A stretch of DNA of 5,904 bases, taken from contig CALIRC010000019.1 in the NCBI GenBank assembly GCA_938044295.1, positions 1-5,904 on the forward strand, read 5' to 3'. Shown here one piece after another: positions 5,262-5,904 of this stretch. The position numbers were made by a program, and so were the translations under genes. The DNA comes from Minisyncoccota bacterium. GTDB lineage: Bacteria; Patescibacteriota; Minisyncoccia; Moranbacterales; GCA-2747515. The stretch's first letter is position 1, and each line of letters opens with the position of its first letter. The notes beneath the pieces are model-generated. The model made no database searches. It worked only from the letters and a program-made list of their open reading frames with translations, and was not told where the DNA came from.

Positions 5262-5904
5262 CTACAATTCTCGAATGCGATACTCATCAAAAGTAACATC
5301 CATGAAATCAGTACGTATGCCAGCCTGACTATAATCAGTCACGATCGGACCACCAAAACGTCCATCGTCAACAACCTCACCAACAAGCTCCCAATTATAA
5401 TCGCGTCTTGCGTCGATAAACAAGCTAATTTTTGTCGTACCATCTGACTGGTTTCTGATATCCGTACGCACACCGATCCACTCATCAACTGGAAGAAGCG
5501 AAGGATTATTTTCACGATCATACACACCACGATCAGTGATAAAAGGTTTTTGCAAAAGCGTCTTATACGAACCCCCCACTTTACGCTTTATGACGGCATT
5601 ACCATCCACACGAAGACCAGCGTAGTAAAGGTTATCTTGATCTTGATATCGACTAAAAAGCAATAGTCCATTAGAAGCATCGCGATCAGAATCATCACTC
5701 ACATTGTACTGATCAATACGAAAATACACCTCTTGCGATGTATTGAGCCACGCTCCACGCTTGATAAGGCGAAAAAGATTCTGCGGCTTTTTTCCGCCAT
5801 CAGTTTGTGAAGAATTCTCTCTACCGTAGATGTCAAACCACGGCGACTCGGGAATCAAATCACCAGAGACTGTATGACCCATATCATTGCTGCGATGCAC
5901 AAAC
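5262..5904 (-). CDS. C-terminal part of a concanavalin-like (LamG/DUF1080-type) protein
   Basis: The frame is open to the right edge (a TTT codon precedes the GTG at 5900), so the true N-terminus is outside the window. Here 213 residues and the stop are visible. Numbering from the GTG at 5900, the segment looks like a beta-sandwich carbohydrate-binding or hydrolase-associated domain: EVYFRIDQYNV (57-67), NGLLLFSRYQDQDNLYYAGLR (77-97), a KRKVGGSYKTLLQKP strand pair (105-119), DEWIGVRTDIRN (129-140), KISLFIDARRDYNWELVGEVVDDGRF (147-172), and a closing QAGIRTDFMDVTFDEYRI (192-209). The alternating hydrophobic strands and the final FDEYRI strand are usual for LamG/DUF1080-like folds. There are no cysteines and no membrane segment in the visible part. 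Family members are usually exported and bind or act on glycans, which fits its place beside the polysaccharide genes. No catalytic residues can be assigned, and the fold call is by pattern only. Confidence 0.75.
   Translation of the reverse strand, partial: FVHRSNDMGHTVSGDLIPESPWFDIYGRENSSQTDGGKKPQNLFRLIKRGAWLNTSQEVYFRIDQYNVSDDSDRDASNGLLLFSRYQDQDNLYYAGLRVDGNAVIKRKVGGSYKTLLQKPFITDRGVYDRENNPSLLPVDEWIGVRTDIRNQSDGTTKISLFIDARRDYNWELVGEVVDDGRFGGPIVTDYSQAGIRTDFMDVTFDEYRIREL

Overview
The window is part of a surface-polysaccharide gene cluster. Almost all of its coding sequence lies on the minus strand. Protein style suggests an uncultivated Patescibacteria/CPR lineage of the Parcubacteria type: a small flippase with many aromatic membrane residues, a GtrB/ArnC-like glycosyltransferase, a GGAE-type GT4, and a secreted-looking concanavalin-like protein with a 'YNWELVGEV' segment. 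There is no rRNA or other marker gene here, so this placement is an impression and not a demonstration. All reading frames are consistent with TGA as a stop codon.

Layout in the minus direction, from right to left. 5904-5262 is the C-terminal part of a beta-sandwich (LamG/DUF1080-like) protein that runs off the right edge. 5253-5150 is copy 2 of an intergenic repeat, here called B. 5096-3867 is a Wzx/MATE-like oligosaccharide flippase. 3724-2789 is a polyprenyl-phosphate glycosyltransferase (GT2, GtrB/ArnC/DPM type), followed by a hairpin terminator at 2743-2779. 2668-2558 is copy 1 of repeat B, then a 160-bp near-palindrome (2343-2502) with perfect 20-bp ends that resembles a MITE. 2281-1097 is a GT4 glycosyltransferase. 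The first 62 codons of another GT2 glycosyltransferase lie at 188-1 and run off the left edge.

Between the GT4 gene and the left-hand GT2 sits one oppositely oriented gene (539-979, plus strand). It encodes a small exported protein of unknown function. It has its own promoter-like sequence, a 5' stem-loop, a ribosome binding site, a TTG start and a strong intrinsic terminator. This self-contained unit is bounded by 42-bp direct repeats matching at 38 of 42 positions (320-361 and 1053-1094, here called A), which makes it look like an inserted cassette.

A reading consistent with the parts: the GtrB-like enzyme loads a sugar onto undecaprenyl phosphate, the cytoplasmic GT4 and GT2 enzymes extend a lipid-linked glycan, and the flippase moves it across the membrane. 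Repeat B precedes the first gene of two successive minus-strand units (flippase-GT2, and GT4) and may carry their promoters. No polymerase, ligase or nucleotide-sugar enzyme is visible in this window. The most unusual content is intergenic: the repeat-bounded cassette, the repeated B element and the long palindrome.
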